Origin: Ciona intestinalis
Lineage: Eukaryota > Chordata > Ascidiacea > Phlebobranchia > Cionidae
DNA: 64,000 nt
Direction: 5' to 3'
NCBI RefSeq assembly: GCF_000224145.3
Contig: NC_020172.2
Coordinates: 1,414,677-1,478,676 of the forward strand
Shown here: piece by piece, positions 49,201-60,133 of the stretch
Position numbering within the stretch: the first letter of the stretch is position 1
Layout of the letters: every line of letters starts with the position of its first letter
Position numbers and translations under genes: made by a program
Notes under the pieces: model-generated
Databases searched by the model: none
What the model was told of the DNA's origin: nothing
What the model saw: the letters and a program-made list of their open reading frames with translations, nothing else

Positions 49201-51408
49201 TGTCAGCCCAATGGTGTCACCATACGGTACGATCAAATTGCGATCATAAAGTAATTCGCACCCTGGTATTACTCACTCTAATATTATCCGTATACATTTG
49301 CCTTTAAAAGTAAACTGTCAAATTACAATGATATTAGTCATAGGAAATAACAAAACCACGCTGAACGTGGGTTTTTGTTAAAAGCAGATAACTCCCCGCC
49401 TTTCTCCTGGCCTGAAAGCCGCTTGTCTTTTATTTATTTTTATAGATACACACTGCTCCCGCCGCGGGTACCGGTAGCGGGCAAGGATGTGTGCATCATC
49501 ATGCCGCTGCTCCGAAAACAGCACAGCAAACAAACAAATAAACAGAGGTGAGATACAGACTGCACGTATGGCGCGGCTTAAAATAACGCGATGGTGAAGA
49601 TTAAATCTCGGCAATTCAGCTTGACTTAGGGAACCAGGACAAAATACGCACGTTTGCTAGATATAGCGGCGATTATCTCCAAGTCGGCCATAAATAGAAC
49701 GCCGGAAAATTCTTGTTTATTTACTACCCGTGTGCAAACGGCAACAGAGCAACGGGTGACGCGGTTCGTTTGCAGTTTATTTATTAGCAAGATTATAAGG
49801 ATGCCAAATTCCACCTGCGCATTATATCCGCTGTGCATTTATGTTCCTGCTTTTCGGAAAGACTATTTTTAGCTCGCTGTGTGCATGTGGTATTGTAATC
49901 CGATTGCGCTACAGTAGACCTAAGTTTCTCAGACCTGTGTTAAACGTTGCGCACTGAACTCATCACATTAATAACACCTTCTCCTATCCCTTACCGCAAG
50001 TCCAATATTAAACCTTGCGCATTTTAAATGCAAATTTTACCACACAAGGTAGATTCCTTCTGCTGCCCAACCAACACTCCTAAATGACAAGGCAAAAACG
50101 TGATGCTTTTATACCGCACCAGTAGATACAAATGATTGCATGAGTTTTTTTCTATCGTGAGATCGGGAGATAGTAGTAGACAAGGTTGCGAAGTACGAGG
50201 TATTGAGATTACGGAGGAATCTACTAATCCTGGCAATGAGATTAACCCGCCACCTCCTCAACTGATGGGTTCATTGTTACGTCACAGGCTGGTGACGTCA
50301 GGACAATGGCACTGACGCGTAATACAAGGTAACAATTGCAATGCATCAAAAAATTGACTTTTGTTTTATTATAGCAGATGTCGAATACCTAGCGCTCCCA
50401 CGGGCAAGCGTCTTTTGACAATTAATATATATCTACTGCAATCTGTAACACGACTATGTACAATAACACAACGACAACTGCAATTGCATACATATCTACT
50501 CATTAATATACACAATGCTTATGTGCTGCTCGTGGAGATTGCTGCAATCATTAAACTGACAACACGACGACTGATTGAACAACGAATATAAGATACCGAT
50601 CGGTAGTTTCTTACTTTTCCGCACAGACGAAGTACCTGCTTACTACAACGAACCGTCACAACTTGCAACTCGTCTTTTCATAAGGCAATTACCGACATAT
50701 GGTTTGGGCGAAATAATTTAACCAACCATTCGAATAAGGCTTGTCCGGGAAAAGGAAACCATGTATGATGCTGCGCCCTGAACAGTGAGCGCAGTCGACA
50801 ATAGTCCAATTCCGCCTGTTTACAATCCTAATGAGCCGAAGTAGTAATTTCAGTGCATTCTTTAGCTACTGCGACGCTTGTGCTATGCATACACTGTTAC
50901 CATACTGTATATTGAAATTGTTTGACTACCACACAAAATGGGTCACGACGACTAAAACGCATCACCTGCAGGCCACCGGTCCCAAACAACAATGACAATC
51001 CCTCTTAAAATGTCCAAGCGAAGGCGAAAGGAACGTGAATTATTAAGGAGAAAGAATCCAAGTATTACTCGGTGTTTCACGGTTTGCAGAATGCTTATTT
51101 TTCTATTATCCTAACCGGGTCGCGACATTTTGACAAGTATATTGCAAATGCGGTTGCATTACCGCGATCGACCGACGGTCGGCCATTAAGGTGTGTAGCT
51201 TAATGACATGTGAGCATATATATTGCGATCCGTGGCGAACCAGATTCGTCAACAACAAGAACAGAACCAATAGTTATGCCATGACGTAGGTGGAAAAGAA
51301 ATAGCGAAGCAGTGTTTACATTTTTGTTGTCAAGCGGCTTGCTTTGAATAAACCTAAGCTGAACTTTGTAATGCATTGGTTTATATACACTGACAACATA
51401 TCAACACA

Positions 51409-51588
51409 TATAGTAGGGTGGGGAAAATGGGACACATTTCCTTTATTTTCGTTCTACTTGGTGGTAAACAAAGAGCATAAAACTGTATACCCGCGACTTC
51501 CATAGACCGTTGTAATTTGTTTAAAACACGATTAGGATATTTTGATGTTATGTGGTTATTGTGTCCCACCTTCCCCCATCCTACTGTA
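51409..51588. mobile_element. foldback MITE (local 190-bp family)
   Basis: Near complete: TATAGTAGGGTGGGGAAAAT at the left, GTCCCACCTTCCCCCATCCT at the right, with the standard interior. Confidence 0.85.
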
Positions 51589-54500
51589 TGTTGCGCAACG
51601 TTTTCAACCGGCTATGAAAACAAATTTGTCGATTGCTCGTTCAAGTCGGAAATTGAACTATACAACCCCGTTGGCGGTATAAATAACTCCATACCAAATA
51701 AATTAAATTAACTTATATGATCCGTAGTACAGCTACTCATATTATATTGGTATACATTCATATATAAAACCGCGAGCTCCACCTAAAGGAAGATACAAAA
51801 TAAAATCACAACCGGAAGAGGCGCCTTTATAACACCCTATAAGGCCTATGCTGTGGAATCCATTCAAACAGATTTCATCTTTTTACCAAATGCGAACCTA
51901 GTTTACCTGTTATTATTTTTACCGGAGAATTAGGTGCACAACCCTTAAGTGGGTTTATTATTATTGCAGATTACGACACTCAGACTTAAATAAGCACACG
52001 GTATGCAATATAAATACGCATTAAACAAACATAACCTTTGTGCTAGTTTATTTTTCCTAAACGCTTGCCCAAGGTGTTCGGTTCTACCCTAAGTCTATAC
52101 TGACCTTTCTTGGAAATATTTTAGAATACGCGTCTCGCATTCGTATTTTAGCAAAAATCTAAAGCGATGACATTCAGCAGTGCACAGATCCAAAGCCTTA
52201 TTTACGCTGTAAGACCCTTGACGCAATAAACAGCAAATTGATAAGGAGGCATAATGGGCCTGAACAGCGGGGGCGACGCCCGGAGTGAAGCGAAACAGAA
52301 GGCATATTATCATCAAAAGAAATACAAACACTCATGTTGTGTCGTTTAAAAGCGATGGCCAAAACAGCCGAATGAATTGAATCGCGTACCCGCTGAATTC
52401 CCGCTGTGAATGCGACTTGTTTATGATGACAATATGCCCAACACCGCCAGCAGAGGGGCGAGCTTGGGATAAGTTGTAAGCAACAAATAACCGTAAACAC
52501 CTGTGTATATAGTTTCCTTGTCGGAAAGTAAACATGCGCACAGCGGGACGCCATGGCTGCTTTTGTGCGACAGGGATTGCGCGCATTTATTTTTTCGGGA
52601 AATCGGAGCGTCGATTGTTTACTCTACAACCTGTATGCCCTGACTAATATGGTGGCAGGCAACAAATAACCTGGAGGTTATGGAAACGCGCGGATCAATA
52701 GACGCGGTTACTCTAAAGCGCCGTCGTCGTCGCACCAAAGGAGCATTATTTATTTATAAACACGATTTTATTGTTGAGCATGTGTGTTCCGCGCAAACAA
52801 GTCTCGCTAATGAAATTAGGAATAAAGGCGTCGGTAGGCGACCCCGTTGAACGGTTTAGCTGATATATACACCTAGTCTTTCTCTCACCTGCTTCGCTGT
52901 TTGCTTAGCGGTTATGTCTCCGCGCTCTAAGTGACGTAGTTATCGTCCGTTGCGCAATAAAACCGGTATTACGACGTCACGGGGTCCGCGGTCGGTCTGA
53001 GAATCGTCAAACGAGCTCCGAAAACTACCATGTTAATTTTTCGTCACAAACGCTACAGACAAAAGCTTGGGTGTTATGGAGTGCGTATATACATAGCGCC
53101 GGAGTGACGTAATATTTGCCTGCCGCCAAACTAGGATTTATGACATTTCTTAAGGGAGAAGGTCATGTGCAACGCATCTGTGGAATATCAGCATGACAGG
53201 TTACCGGCTGAACAACCACTAAGGATCCACAGCCGCATTCTGATACCTTCCCGACTCCCATAAATCAATCTACCCCTCTTTGACTTAAGCTACACGATGC
53301 GGTCCAGTATATAAACCAAAACGTTGATGTCACTTAACAGATTACGCACTTAATCAAGTTTCACTACCAGTGGAAAAGTAAAAAATATTAACCAACCGAA
53401 AAAGTTTTGACGAGACGTCTTGTGCTTCTGAGTAATCACACCACGCACGTATCTTCAATCGCCAAAGGGATAAATCTGACTCGTATTAATTCCTGGTGGT
53501 AATCAAATAAAAGGCAGTTGCGTGATAACTAACTCAAAACTTCCTGTTTAGACAAACGGTTACGATTTATTGCACCGGTAGATGTATCTGGATAATGCTA
53601 CCGGCTTCGCTCGATATACTTGTAAGTAGCATGCGGTAAACAGTCAATGACAGAGTTAACCCCTGCCGCCCTTTCCTTGGCCAAGTCTCCTGACAAATGC
53701 GCATAAAACAAACAGCAAGGTGCCGTAATATCGCTTGTTTGTGAGCGCGAAGAAAAAGCGCGCGCGCTCCCCGCACAACAAACAATTGCGACGTGCCAAG
53801 GGATAAGATGTCTGGAGAGGAGGAAAAGAACTGCCAGGCCAGTAATTTCCACGCGGCCTCCGTAACTCGCGGAGTTTCTTGTCACTAGAATCAGTATTTG
53901 TGTTACACAAAACAGGCTCCAATATTTGTACACCGCGACCGCCTTGGACGTGATCAACGACCCAGTCCGATGTTGGGCCATACTGTTCAAGTGTGTTGGT
54001 AAATTTCCACACTGTATGTTCGCTCGCTGTCGTTCAATTCGGTAATGTGAAATAGTTGACAAACAAACAAAACTTCAAGGGCCATCGTCTGCTCTTGGAA
54101 CAAGCGGTCGTGTTAACGCCGACCGGACTTACAGGCAAATGTGACTTACAAATCGTCGGCAGACGAGCTCTCGATGCGTTTCGGGTCAAGTGCTCTTTAT
54201 GCCGCTGACAGCCGAATTGAAACAAGCGTCGGTGCTCGACTGAGAAGCCAAGTTGTCAAAACAATGCTTTTCGCCGCGGCTCCCTTTCCGGTGACGGATT
54301 AAAAATTCAGAGAAGCAACTTCTCGATGACAGCAGATATGTCTGCAAAAAGTATGTCGTGTTGTGGTGCGCCCCCAACTTCACCGCTGGTCGTTAAGAAA
54401 CGCTGCTAACGAGTTTATTGCATGAAAACCTGATACATGATGAAGTGTATGTAATGTCAAAACACTAACTAGACCACTCGAAGCCTCTTAAAAACAGAAC

Positions 54501-55361
54501 GCGGTGATAAATTCAGGCTCCGCGTTTAGTTTCACGCGTTCTGTCGGACCAGACAAACAACCAAATGTGGAAACAATTCCGGCTATGAGAAACTACGTTA
54601 CAGCACGGAAGGCGGCAAAGGCCGTTCTGCTTTACTTCAGCTGTCAACAAGTAAATGCAACAAGCTCTATTATCACAACAAGAACGAGATTACGAAACTA
54701 CATATGCCAGTTTCGAAAATCTTTGCCCTGGGAGTCTCCACTCTACTTCCTTTTATCGTGATAAGAAACGCCGAAACGACAGAAGCATTTTTATTAGGCG
54801 AAGACTGTTTGTTGTATGTACAAACACACACAAATAAAAAACAAAGTACAAATATGAGTCTATTTGTGTTGGATATTGTAATTGTTTACATCAGTTTATT
54901 TTGTGGTAAACTTGTTGCATAAAATTGGATGAAGACGCTATGAACTTGTGTATCAGTTCATACCGTAACATGAGCAACAATAAACCGGTTGTGTATAAAG
55001 TGATGTAGCATCCTGAGTGTTTAGATAAAGCAAGTGATTTAATGAAAATGTTACACGGCGGAGTATTTAGTAAACAAATAAAATCTAAACACGAACAGAT
55101 TCGATTTTCAGTTTTAATAATCCGTGACGAAAGAAAAACTTGCTGACGATAGCTTATTAATATCAGCGTAATAAATCAGTGGCATCTGTGTATAGGCAAC
55201 ATACTAAACCACACGCATTATTTTGACAAAATGATATTTTCTAACGCATATATTTAGATATCAGTGCAAATCTAAAGAAGCCAACTCTGGAAAATGGCTT
55301 TACTGAATGATTGAAATACAGATATATACATTGTGTTTAATACTTTTTAACAGGTATAGCT

Positions 55362-55530
55362 CTGTGGGCCAAGATGGACACTTTTAGGACATGATATCCG
55401 AACATCCCGATCGTGTTTTAAACAATTAACAACGGTCTATATGGAAGTCGTGAGAGATACGGCATTATACAAAATTTGACGAGAACTTAAGAATGAACAG
55501 GTGTCCCATCTTTTCCCACCCTACTGTATA
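55362..55530. mobile_element. foldback MITE, inverted copy
   Basis: Left end CTGTGGGCCAAGATGGACAC, interior reverse-complemented relative to most copies, right end GTCCCATCTTTTCCCACCCT. Confidence 0.8.
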
Positions 55531-57172
55531 TTGTGTTTAATAATTATTAACAAGGGTGGTATTTTAATAAACTGAGTTAAAAGTTGCAATTAAAAGCATA
55601 AGATAAAATACAAAAAGGTTAAAGCCCTGTTTGCCTTAAACGTTTTGTTTTTCCTGCCACACTTTTAAAAGAAGAAATTTCATTTTTTTAAATTTATAAG
55701 AAAACACTTCTTAAGTGTGGTATACTTGAGCGTTAAATTTCTTCCGACACGCCATAAAAAGGCATGAGAAACAGTAGTTAAAAACGCCACGAGGTGTTGC
55801 AAATATGTTTAATCGTAAATAAAAGGCGTTTCTTCCAATTTACACCTGATCTGTCACCAGAATATAAGTTTTTTTGATTTATGTAAAATATTAAAAAAAA
55901 ACAGGTGGCGTCTAAAAATTAAGAGTTCGTATTTAACCTGCTACAATGTTTTTTTTGGCGAACATTCAACAAACAGAATGTTTTCGTGCTGGAGATGTTC
56001 ATAAATGCTGGTACAGAAAACAAACATTTCTTTCAAAAAATGCTCATAAATGCTGGTACAGAAAACAAGCTTGGTAGTATAGATGCATCCCCTTTGAAGT
56101 TACTTCACGTGGGTATACAGGAATGCAAATTCTGTATAAAGACAAAATCGTAAAGCGCTGGTAAACCTGAGCGGCGAAGCACGATGCTCTATCTATCAGA
56201 AGAAACTGCCGCAGTTAAGAATATACGAAGCTTCAATTGTTGTCCGAAGCTTTTACGGCGCTATTATGTTCCCAAGATTTATTAAAATCCTTTCGAGCAG
56301 TACAAGCAAGATCTCCCAACCCGACGACAGAGCCCCACCCCGGAAAACAAAAACAGAGTAAACAACTCCCAACACGAACGCTCGACCAGCGGAAGGCAAA
56401 TACCACCAAGTAAACATAGCTCTACAATGCGCAGTTGAAAGATGGCGATATATGCGGCGAGGAACACAAAAGGTTTTTTTTAATAAAATGCACGCCAGTT
56501 TCGCTGGCAATGTGTGGCATATTCGAGCGGCTTTAACAGCCTCGTAACTTGAAAGACGATGTTGTTTGCCTTCGAAGACAAAAAGTTTTCGTGTTTAGTT
56601 TAAGGCGCTGTTAAAAGCCCATTATGCACCGCGGAGGGAACGTTAAATCTCGTTGTACAAATGTTAATTTAAAAAACACTGCGTTCCTTCGTAATGCTGG
56701 TTTAATATTAAATTTCTGCTTCATGTAAAGGTTGGCAGTCTCGTAAAAACAAATATATGTGAGTGGGCGTTTTTCAGCGAAAATTTAAAATAAAAACAAG
56801 ATCAATGAAATTTGTGTTGTAGATGGTCGCAACTCGGTTTCAGTCAATATCTGCTATACCTAACATTAAAAAACTCTGCTTAGAATAGAAATTTTAGACA
56901 AAATAGGGAGGGTTTCTTGTATTTTTAAAGATAAAACATTTCCGTATGGACGGTTTCTCTGTATTCCGTAATATGGTCGGTCTAACGCTAACCCTTCAGT
57001 GACACCTAACGGACTAATATTCCCATCACTATTTAAACAAAGAATTTGATCGGTTGATTATATTTGAATTTTTCAAAGTTATTTATTTTTGTATCTGAGG
57101 ACGTCACGAAGTTGCATCAGTTTTAGCAGTTACGTAAAAATATTCGATAAAATGCTGTTTTTAAAAAACGTC

Positions 57173-57288
57173 ATTTTGACACTGTTTCGATGCTTTTTTG
57201 GCATTGTTTCGATGATACTTATATAAATTTTGACACTGTTTCGATGATATATATATAAATTTTGATACTGTTTCGATGATACTTATAA
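57173..57288. repeat. tandem repeat, about 36-bp unit
   Basis: Four degenerate repeats of a unit centred on ACTGTTTCGATGATACTTAT with ATAAATTTTG. It lies just downstream of the small peptide gene's polyadenylation signal. Confidence 0.8.
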
Positions 57289-57465
57289 AAATAAAAAACT
57301 CTTACCTTCCAAAACATATATGATGTAGTTCCTATATAAACACTCACAGACACAGCTAAAATTGAAACTAAAGGGTTGAATTTACTGCAGTAAATTGGTA
57401 GTATTTTGCAACATATGCCCCATTAAGTCTGTTAAAGTAATCACCCAGTTATATATGTTTGCCAA

Positions 57466-57471
57466 TTTATT
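57466..57471 (-). terminator. AATAAA polyadenylation signal overlapping the stop codon
   Basis: On the minus strand the last codon and stop (CTT TAA) run into TTTAATAAATTGG, so AATAAA shares two bases with the TAA. The 3' UTR would be only 10-30 nt. Confidence 0.6.
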
Positions 57472-58461
57472 AAAGCAGGGTTTTAAAATACGCTTTTCGA
57501 TGAGTTGTGTCTTCTGTACGAAAAGAGTTGACATGGGTTAATAAGGTAACATGGAAAAATAAGTGATTTAAATTTGCTGAGTTCCCAGCAGTTCTCTAAG
57601 GATTAATATTTGTAATGAAGCATGACATCATACCTGTCTCCATGGCTTGCATATATTCATTTACTCGTTGTCAAAATCTTGTTCTTCCGAAACTATTCAT
57701 ATAATAAATTTGTTCAGTTGGAACAATTTTATAATAAACTATATTACGAAAACTTACCTTCGGGTTCGTTTCCTTCGTCCACAACTGCAAAAATATATTT
57801 CGGTATTTTTTTTATGTAATGATAGAACATACAGGAAAGATTATTCACGCAAATATGAAAAAGTAGCTAGTACGTTAGTTTTTTTTGTTTTCATTCAGGA
57901 ATCTATTATTTATTTATCTGGCGAGTGTTTTGGGTAAACATACAGTATGGTGGGGGAAGATGGGACACCTTTTAACTCTGTTTTCTCGTCCCATTTAGTA
58001 GTAAATAAAGAACATTCGAAGAATTATAAAACTATATCCTCACGACTTCCATAGACCGTTGTTAATTGTTTAAAACACGATCAGGATACATGGATATTAT
58101 GTGCTAAAGGTGTCCCATCTTTCCCCACCTTACTATATATTAATTTAACTTCATTCGCTGCATAATGTTTGATTAATGCATTTGTCAGCACTTACCTTCC
58201 TTTGACTCCTCAACGCCTAAAAACAATAATAAACAATTAGTTAATACTTCAGGAAAAAATGAGCTTAAATAAGTAAAAAATATCAAAGATATAAATGCGT
58301 AGTTATCTACCGTTGTCACCGGAGCGACGGCGGTACCAATGGCGACGACGGTACCAATAGCGACGACGCCGATAACGACGACGTCTCCAACAATATGACT
58401 CTCCTTCGTCAACCAAACAGAGAAGTCCGAGCAGCAGAGTGATAAGCAGTAACTTGTTCAT
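57470..58461 (-). CDS. secreted Arg/Trp/Tyr-rich peptide precursor, candidate antimicrobial peptide
   Basis: Not a gene I can name. Exons in transcript order: 58461-58311, 58216-58196, 57784-57758, 57645-57634, 57513-57470. All internal junctions are phase 1 and GT-AG, the sum is 255 nt, giving 84 residues plus TAA. Residues 1-22 look like a signal peptide (MNKLLLITLLLGLLCLV, then DEGES). Residues 23-51 are a very basic core with 14 Arg, 3 Trp, 5 Tyr and one Cys in repeating blocks such as RRRRYWY and RRRHWY. The rest is acidic (VEESKE, VDEGNEPE), then a short basic end (HRKAYFK). Signal, cationic core and anionic tail is the layout of tunicate antimicrobial precursors. Antimicrobial function is inference. 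The 12-nt fourth exon has a poor polypyrimidine tract and is the weakest part. Confidence 0.72.
57943..58137. mobile_element. foldback MITE inside the peptide gene
   Basis: Near complete copy with AGTATGGTGGGGGAAGATGG at the left and TCCCATCTTTCCCCACCTTA at the right. It fills about half of the intron between the 21-nt and 27-nt exons. Confidence 0.85.
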
Positions 58462-58553
58462 CTGTAAAGTAACAAGTTGAATTGTAGCTTACATTTGCCT
58501 ATGTTGTCGACTTACTTTGAATTTGCATGTAAAGATTCAAAGCGAGATGCTCG

Positions 58554-58561
58554 TATTTATA
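58554..58561 (-). promoter_or_regulatory. TATA box of the Arg/Trp-rich peptide gene
   Basis: TATAAATA on the minus strand, about 93 bp upstream of the ATG. The predicted start near 58530 gives a short 5' leader ending at donor GTAAGT (58515-58510). A 54-bp intron then ends in TTACAG at 58462, so the ATG is the first base of the next exon. Confidence 0.65.
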
Positions 58562-58883
58562 GCCTAGAAATCAATTGTTTCAGAAACGCCTTTATATCCG
58601 TTGCTGCAGTTGCAACAATCGTATGCAATCTACCAAAGCTCAACTTAACCCGTTTAATGAATATTGAACTTCCAAATATCCAAGCTGCAACAATGGCATC
58701 GTATATCTTCATTGTTTGGCTTGGAATCTGTACCACTATACACAATGCATAACTGTATTTTGCACGGGTCACAATTCATTCATTCAAGGGTCAGGAATCA
58801 GGATATTAAGCAGTTAAAAGTCCACACTGATCATCGATGCTCTTGTCTTAACGCTACTGGTGCGTTTAAGCCAAGCACAAGTG

Positions 58884-59193
58884 CGGCGCCGTGGCATAGT
58901 GGTTAGCGTGCCTGCCTGTAACCAATAGGTAATGGGTTCAAGGCTCAACGCTCCTACCATTGTGGGCATATGTGTCCTTGGGCAAGACTTAACGGCAATT
59001 GCTCCAACCCAGTAGGCACTATTGGCTTGTCCAAATTATCAGCCATACATAAAAAAAATAAAAAAATCCAAAAAAGTAATCACCCACAAAGTAACATACA
59101 TGGTAACTCGTAAGCTGGTACGAAGTGATAACGACTGCCATTTCCCGGCCACGCGAAGATAAAGTAAGTTACATGAATCCATTCATTCATTCA
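58884..59193 (+). mobile_element. tRNA-derived SINE, full length
   Basis: Starts CGGCGCCGTGGCATAGTGGT. RNA polymerase III boxes are visible: A box TGGCATAGTGG (58892-58902) and B box GGTTCAAGGCT (58935-58945), with the usual tRNA spacing. A shared body follows (CTCCAACCCAGTAGGCACTA, GTAACTCGTAAGCTGG), ending in ATTCATTCATTCA repeats. It resembles the composite SINE class reported for Ciona; the exact family name is not verified. Confidence 0.82.
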
Positions 59194-59349
59194 CGCTTGT
59201 GTAAAAGATTTGTATTGTATATGCATGCAACGGAAACAGGTATAACGGATTACATTCAATATAAATCATGGTTTTAAAAAAACTGAAACATTAACAGCAC
59301 ATTTTTTAAATATATTTTTTCCCTGTTTTGTATAACCTTCTAATATGTC

Positions 59350-59600
59350 AACTATTTTAATACAGAAGACGCAACACTTACCGAAAAGCGTATTTTAAAA
59401 CACTGCTTCAAGAAATTGGCAAACATTTAAATTCCTTGTGCTTGTTTCTTGATTACTTGAACAGACTAATAGAAGCATGGTATAAACTACTACGAATTTA
59501 CAGCAGTAAATTTAATTGTCTATGTTAGAGCTGTCTACACAGAGTGCAGTTTATACACCTACTCCGGTGTCTATCAAATATGTTTCGATAGGAAGGGCTT
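59350..59600 (+). repeat. inverted copy of the peptide gene's last exon and 3' flank
   Basis: Read on the + strand, TACAGAAGACGCAACACTTA and CGAAAAGCGTATTTTAAAAC correspond to the acceptor and last exon at 57513-57470. Similarity continues through TTGGCAAACAT, AAGTAATCA, TTTACTG-AGTAAATT and a TATAAAC segment to about 59600. The stop and AATAAA are changed here (CTTCAAGAAATTGG), so this copy is not a working end exon. Confidence 0.75.
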
Positions 59601-59656
59601 TATTTGGAGTTTAAATTTATGAATATCTAAAATTGGCCTGCAATTATTATTTATGG

Positions 59657-59722
59657 TATAGTAGGTTGGGAGAAGATGGGACACATTTTTATTCTATTCT
59701 CGTCCCATTTGTCAGTAAACAG
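59657..59722. mobile_element. foldback MITE, left-end fragment
   Basis: TATAGTAGGTTGGGAGAAGA followed by GGGACACATTTTTATTCTAT and CGTCCCATTTGTCAGTAAAC; the rest of the element is missing. Confidence 0.7.
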
Positions 59723-60083
59723 GATAAATAACGTTTGCCGAGAATAAATAACGTAGCACTCATTATCTCTAGCGCATGTTGTTTAAATTGGCCATAAAGG
59801 TTGGTATAACAGCATTTACAACTCATAATACATCCGCTACGTTTTATCATAAAAACTGCGCATTTCCATACTAACATAAAACATGATGTAAGTAAAACGA
59901 CAAAGCATCAAGTATATTTAACAACAGAATATGTAAAACAGTTCCCAGCATTTAAAAATTTAAGAATGACTGTATTTTATGCAAGTTTCCGATTTTATGC
60001 AAGTTTTCGAGATTAAACTTAAACATTAAATGTTTGCTTTTTCCTCGCAAGGAATATCATATCTGATTAGTGGGGCACTAATC

Positions 60084-60089
60084 TTTATT
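60084..60089 (-). terminator. polyadenylation signal of SPT4
   Basis: AATAAA on the minus strand (CTCAATAAAGATTAG), 45 bp past the SPT4 stop codon. Confidence 0.7.
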
Positions 60090-60133
60090 GAGGCAAAATA
60101 CATCTTTAGTGGGTTTATGATGCAGAGGTTGTG

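Larger units (their letters stand above)
46238..57465. other. 11-kb stretch without supported coding sequence, 5' side of FoxP
   Basis: I find no exon here that resembles a known protein. Open frames up to 154 codons exist on both strands, but lengths like this are expected by chance in about 45% GC sequence. By position it is the FoxP promoter region and may hold untranslated exons. It contains foldback MITEs at 51409-51588 and 55362-55530, a TGACGTCA palindrome at 50293, a repeated 26-bp segment near 55999 and 56043, and a tandem repeat at 57173-57288. Base composition falls back to AT-rich toward 55 kb. Confidence 0.6.

Noticed and set aside
53598..54062. 154-codon minus-strand frame
   Set aside because: Composition and sequence look random; a second overlapping frame of 118 codons on the same strand is just as open.
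57304..57330. Possible extra exon of the peptide gene ending GGAAG before GTAAG
   Set aside because: It lies beyond the stop and AATAAA at 57466, would end in a different phase, and falls within the inverted-repeat segment.
58185..58412. 75-codon minus-strand frame with Val/Ala repeats (VVAIGTVVAIGTAVA)
   Set aside because: It is the shadow of the Arg/Trp-rich exon in another frame; the signal-peptide frame starting at 58461 has the ATG, acceptor and phase-consistent downstream exons.
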